A stretch of DNA of 64,000 nucleotides from Pseudomonas solani (lineage in GTDB: Bacteria; Pseudomonadota; Gammaproteobacteria; Pseudomonadales; Pseudomonadaceae), in assembly GCF_026072635.1 (NCBI RefSeq), contig NZ_AP023081.1, positions 4,460,501 through 4,524,500 on the forward strand, given 5' to 3'. Made by a program: the position numbers and the translations under genes. How positions within the stretch are numbered: position 1 is the first letter of the stretch; each line of letters starts with the position of its first letter. The notes beneath the pieces were generated by a model. The model saw nothing but the letters and a program-made list of their open reading frames with translations. It did no database searches and had not been told where the DNA came from. Of this stretch, positions 61,298-64,000 are shown piece by piece.

Positions 61298-62757
61298 TGG
61301 CGCGCAAGCAGATCCTCCTCAACGCCTTCAACATGAACTGTGTGGGGCACATCAACCACGGCCTCTGGACCCACCCGCGCGACCGCTCCAGCGACTACCG
61401 CAAGCTGGCCTACTGGACGGAGCTGGCGCAGCTGCTGGAGCGCGGGCTGTTCGACGGGCTGTTCCTGGCGGACATCGTCGGCGTCTACGACGTGTACCAG
61501 GGCAACGTCGACCTGATCCTCAAGGAGAGCGTCCAACTGCCGGTCAACGACCCGCTGCTGCTGGTCTCCGCCATGGCCGGGGTGACCCGCCACCTGGGCT
61601 TCGGCCTCACCGCCAACCTCAGCTACGACGCCCCCTACCTGTTCGCCCGGCGCATGAGCACGCTGGACCACCTCAGTGACGGCCGCGTGGGCTGGAACAT
61701 CGTCACCGGCTACCTGGAAAGCGCGGCGCGGGCCATGGGCCTGACCCAGCAGGTGGAGCACGACCGCCGCTACGACCAGGCCGACGAGTACCTGGAGGTG
61801 CTCTACAAGCTCTGGCAGGGCAGCTGGGAGGAGGGTGCGGTGCTCGGCGACCGCCAGCGGCGCCTCTACGCCCAGCCGGAGAAGGTGCACAAGGTCCACC
61901 ACCACGGCGAGTTCTACGACGTCGAGGGCTACCACCTCTGCGAGCCCTCGCCGCAGCGCACGCCGGTGCTGTTCCAGGCCGGCTCCTCGGCGCGCGGCCT
62001 GCGCTTCGCCGGCGAGCATGCCGAGTGCGTGTTCATCAGCGGCAACAACCGCGAGGCCACCCGCGCCCAGGTGGACAAGGTGCGCGCCGCCGCCCAGGCC
62101 GCCGGCCGCGATCCGCAGGCGGTGAAGGTGTTCATGGGCATCAGCGTGATCGTCGCGCCCACCGAGGCCGAGGCCCGCGCCAAGCACGCCGAGTACCTGG
62201 CCTATGCCAGCGCCGAGGCGGGCGTTGCCCACTTCGCCAGTTCCACCGGCATCGACTTCGCCGAGTACGGCCTGGACGAGCCCATCCGTCCGCTGAAGAC
62301 CAATGCCATCGAATCGGCCACCAACAAGCTGCGCGAGAACAGCCTGACCCGCCGCCAGCTCCTGGAGCAGCACGCCCTGGGCGGCCGCTACATCCTCCTG
62401 GTGGGCTCGCCTACCCAGGTGGCCGACGAACTGCTGGCCTGGGTCGACGAGACCGGGCTCGACGGCTTCAACCTCACCCGCATCGTCACCCCCGAGAGCT
62501 ACGCCGACTTCATCGACCTGGTGATCCCCGAGCTGCAGGCCCGCGGCGCCTACAAGACCGCGTATGCCGAAGGCACCCTGCGCCACAAGCTGTTCGGCGC
62601 GGGTAACCACCTGCCGGCGGACCATCGGGGGCCCGTGTGGGAGCGAATTCATTCGCGAATCGGCCCGAAGGGGCGACCCCGGACTTCCAGGGGAAGGCTG
62701 CGCCTTCCATCGCGAATGAATTCGCTCCCACGACCTGAACCCATTACCCAAGGATAG
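61297..62757 (+). CDS. NtaA/SnaA/DszA-type FMN-dependent monooxygenase with a repeat-derived tail
   Basis: A 486-aa bacterial luciferase-like enzyme. MARKQILLNAFNMNCVGHINHGLWTHPRDRSSDY, then SYDAPYLFARRMSTLDHLSDGRVGWNIVTG and FQAGSSARGLRFAGEHAECVF are NtaA-family motifs. The core ends near LFGAGNHLPADH; the last 40 or so residues (from about VWERIHSRIG to PITQG) translate two inverted GTGGGAGCGAATTCATTCGCGA repeats (62636-62730). Family proteins end near 440-450 aa, so a repeat insertion has probably replaced the original stop. FMNH2 would come from the SsuE-like reductase. Confidence 0.85.
   Translation: MARKQILLNAFNMNCVGHINHGLWTHPRDRSSDYRKLAYWTELAQLLERGLFDGLFLADIVGVYDVYQGNVDLILKESVQLPVNDPLLLVSAMAGVTRHLGFGLTANLSYDAPYLFARRMSTLDHLSDGRVGWNIVTGYLESAARAMGLTQQVEHDRRYDQADEYLEVLYKLWQGSWEEGAVLGDRQRRLYAQPEKVHKVHHHGEFYDVEGYHLCEPSPQRTPVLFQAGSSARGLRFAGEHAECVFISGNNREATRAQVDKVRAAAQAAGRDPQAVKVFMGISVIVAPTEAEARAKHAEYLAYASAEAGVAHFASSTGIDFAEYGLDEPIRPLKTNAIESATNKLRENSLTRRQLLEQHALGGRYILLVGSPTQVADELLAWVDETGLDGFNLTRIVTPESYADFIDLVIPELQARGAYKTAYAEGTLRHKLFGAGNHLPADHRGPVWERIHSRIGPKGRPRTSRGRLRLPSRMNSLPRPEPITQG
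62636..62732. repeat. Inverted REP pair inside the monooxygenase 3' end
   Basis: GTGGGAGCGAATTCATTCGCGA (62636-62657) and its inverse TCGCGAATGAATTCGCTCCCAC (62710-62731), separated by about 52 nt. They are in frame with the gene and lengthen the ORF. Confidence 0.8.
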
Positions 62758-62762
62758 AAACC

Positions 62763-63557
62763 ATGCCCAGACACAGCCTCAAGACCCTTACCCTCGGCCT
62801 GCTCCTGGCCACCGGCATCGCCCAGGCCGCCGAGCAGCCCCTGAAGGTGGGCACCACCGCCGCCTTCGCCCCGCCCCTGGAAGTGGCGGTGGAAGAAGCC
62901 GCCAAGCAAGGCCTCAAGGTGGAGCTGGTGGAGTTCACCGACTGGAACACGCCGAACATCACCCTGGCCCACGGCGACATCGACGTGAACTACTTCCAGC
63001 ACACGCCCTTCCTGGAGAACGCCAACAAGGAAGGCGGCTTCGCCCTCAAGGCCTTCGCCCCCGGGGTGATCAACAACGTCGGCCTGTATTCGACCCAGTA
63101 CAAGGCCATCGCCGACCTACCCGAGGGCGCCAAGGTGGCCATCGCCAACGACCCCATCAACGGCGGTCGCGGCCTGCAGCTGCTGCAGAAGGCCGGGCTG
63201 CTCAAGCTCAAGGACGGCGTGGGCTACAAGGCGACCCTGGACGACATCATCGACAACCCCAAGCACATCGACATCATCGAGCTGGAAGCCGTGCAACTGG
63301 TGCGCGCCCTGGACGACGTCGACCTGGCCCAGGGCTACCCGCACTACATCCGCCTGGCCGGCACCCTCGACCCCAACAGCGCGCTGCTCTTCGACGGCAT
63401 CGAGAACAAGGAGTACGTCATCCAGTTCGTCACCCGTGGCGATTACCAGGACGACGGCCGCCTGGCGAAGTTCGTCGACGTCTACCAGCACTCGCCGCAA
63501 GTCCGCGCCGCCTTGGATAAGGCGCACGGAAGTTTGTACCAGCCCGGCTGGCAGTGA
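62763..63557 (+). CDS. MetQ/NlpA-family periplasmic binding protein
   Basis: A 264-aa binding protein. KVGTTAAFAPPLEVAVEEAAKQGLKVELVEFTDWNTPNITLAHGDIDVNYFQHTPFLENANKE is the NlpA/MetQ signature. The signal (MPRHSLKTLTLGLLLATGIAQAAE) has no lipobox Cys, so it is secreted free, unlike lipoprotein MetQ. AAGGA precedes ATG 62763. It adjoins a MetN-like ATPase, so it likely serves uptake of a methionine-like or other organosulfur compound. Confidence 0.9.
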   Translation: MPRHSLKTLTLGLLLATGIAQAAEQPLKVGTTAAFAPPLEVAVEEAAKQGLKVELVEFTDWNTPNITLAHGDIDVNYFQHTPFLENANKEGGFALKAFAPGVINNVGLYSTQYKAIADLPEGAKVAIANDPINGGRGLQLLQKAGLLKLKDGVGYKATLDDIIDNPKHIDIIELEAVQLVRALDDVDLAQGYPHYIRLAGTLDPNSALLFDGIENKEYVIQFVTRGDYQDDGRLAKFVDVYQHSPQVRAALDKAHGSLYQPGWQ

Positions 63558-63847
63558 TGCCCCTGGAATCCAGGGCTACCGGAGGCACGGTGTCATTGCT
63601 GTTTGTGGGAGCGAATTCATTCGCGAAAGGAGCGCGCAGCGCTCCCCGGGCGGCCCTGGCAGTCCTTCGGCCTGCAATCGCGGATGAATCCGCTCCCACA
63701 GGTTCTGCGTCGCTCGGCCATTGGAAATCAGCGTGTAGCCCGGGCTTCAGCCCGGGAGCGGCGTGGATCATTCCCGGGCTGAAGCCCGGGCTACTGACTC
63801 CCAAGGCTCCTGTTTTCGGGCTTTAAACATATTTTCGAGAGGCCCTT
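63558..63847. repeat. BIME-like gap between the binding protein and ATPase genes
   Basis: GTGGGAGCGAATTCATTCGCGA (about 63606-63627) opposes ATCGCGGATGAATCCGCTCCCAC (about 63678-63700). GTAGCCCGGGCTTCAGCCCGGGAGCG (63736-63761) opposes TCCCGGGCTGAAGCCCGGGCTAC (63771-63793). Two inverted pairs, no gene. Such structures could lower ATPase expression relative to the binding protein. Confidence 0.75.
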
Positions 63848-64000
63848 ATGGTCAGTTTCAACCGCACTATCAGCCTGGACCTGCCGCACATCCGCCTGCT
63901 GGGGCTGGGCAAGGCCTACCAGGGCAACCAGGGGCCGGTGCAGGCGTTGCAGGGCATCGACCTGGAGATCCGCCGGGGCGAGGTGTTCGGCATCATCGGC
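63848..64000 (+). CDS. MetN-like ABC transporter ATPase, N-terminal fragment
   Basis: Starts ATG 63848 with GAGAGG upstream: MVSFNRTISLDLPHIRLLGLGKAYQGNQGPVQALQGIDLEIRRGEVFGIIG, running off the right edge before Walker A is complete. The VQALQGIDLEIRRGEVFGIIG pattern is that of methionine-type importers. Only 51 residues are visible. A permease gene presumably follows. Confidence 0.8.
   Translation, partial: MVSFNRTISLDLPHIRLLGLGKAYQGNQGPVQALQGIDLEIRRGEVFGIIG

Overview
This is GC-rich chromosomal DNA from a Pseudomonas species related to the P. aeruginosa / P. resinovorans / P. citronellolis group. Supporting signs are the ppiB-glnS-cysS end, a TIGR04211-type SH3 protein, aceK, an aphA plus polyamine-binding-protein pair, a gbuA/gbuR locus in nearly the P. 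aeruginosa PA1409-PA1422 order, an Aer receptor, and several families of Pseudomonas-type intergenic palindromes. No rRNA, tRNA, CRISPR array or complete insertion sequence was seen.

Layout. 0-5.2 kb: ppiB (partial), glnS-cysS, and a cobalamin-binding radical SAM enzyme. 5.2-9.5 kb: SH3 envelope protein, GNAT, YcaC-like hydrolase with a divergent LysR gene, and a SUKH-like protein. 9.6-11.3 kb: a probable mobile-element remnant with an orphan BRO-N protein and an AT-rich orphan. 11.2-16.7 kb: MoxR ATPase / GFA / VWA group, a DUF748 protein and cysK. 16.9-29 kb: an MFS-monooxygenase fusion, a polyamine-binding protein, a DMT exporter, and two copies of an amidohydrolase/divergent LysR module with a TorF-type porin. 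29-40 kb: aceK, AraC regulator, aphA with its binding protein, a ParD-like/methionine aminopeptidase pair, MFS/LysR, and GlxA-type regulator/cysteine hydrolase. 40.2-49 kb: two very small genes (one a PA1414/SicX-like locus with an Anr-type promoter), an MBL hydrolase, and the guanidino-compound locus (decarboxylase, two transporters, NTF2-like protein, gbuA, gbuR). 49-54 kb: aer, a frameshifted DTW gene, and a class I amidotransferase-like gene with a divergent LysR. 53.8-64 kb: a sulfur-scavenging island with two divergent operons, each preceded by a sigma54-like promoter: SsuE-like reductase/ABC importer/MFS leftward, and two SfnB-type flavoproteins, a DmoA/NtaA-type monooxygenase, a MetQ-like binding protein and a MetN-like ATPase rightward.

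How genes work together. The 32-34 kb pair suggests acylpolyamine deacetylation and polyamine capture. The 41-49 kb set suggests uptake and breakdown of 2-ketoarginine / 4-guanidinobutyrate to GABA and urea. The 54-64 kb set suggests import and desulfurisation of organosulfur compounds under sulfate limitation.

The most unusual signal is not a gene. Two inverted copies of a roughly 510-bp element (20042-20553 and 24811-25320) bracket the DMT/amidohydrolase/LysR block. Copy 2 has 29-bp terminal inverted repeats. A 78-nt core is identical in both copies, and two hairpins keep their pairing although the stem sequences differ. A second, roughly 187-bp inverted family lies at 21621-21809 and 38129-38315. 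All starts, motifs and comparisons were read by eye; no database search was run.
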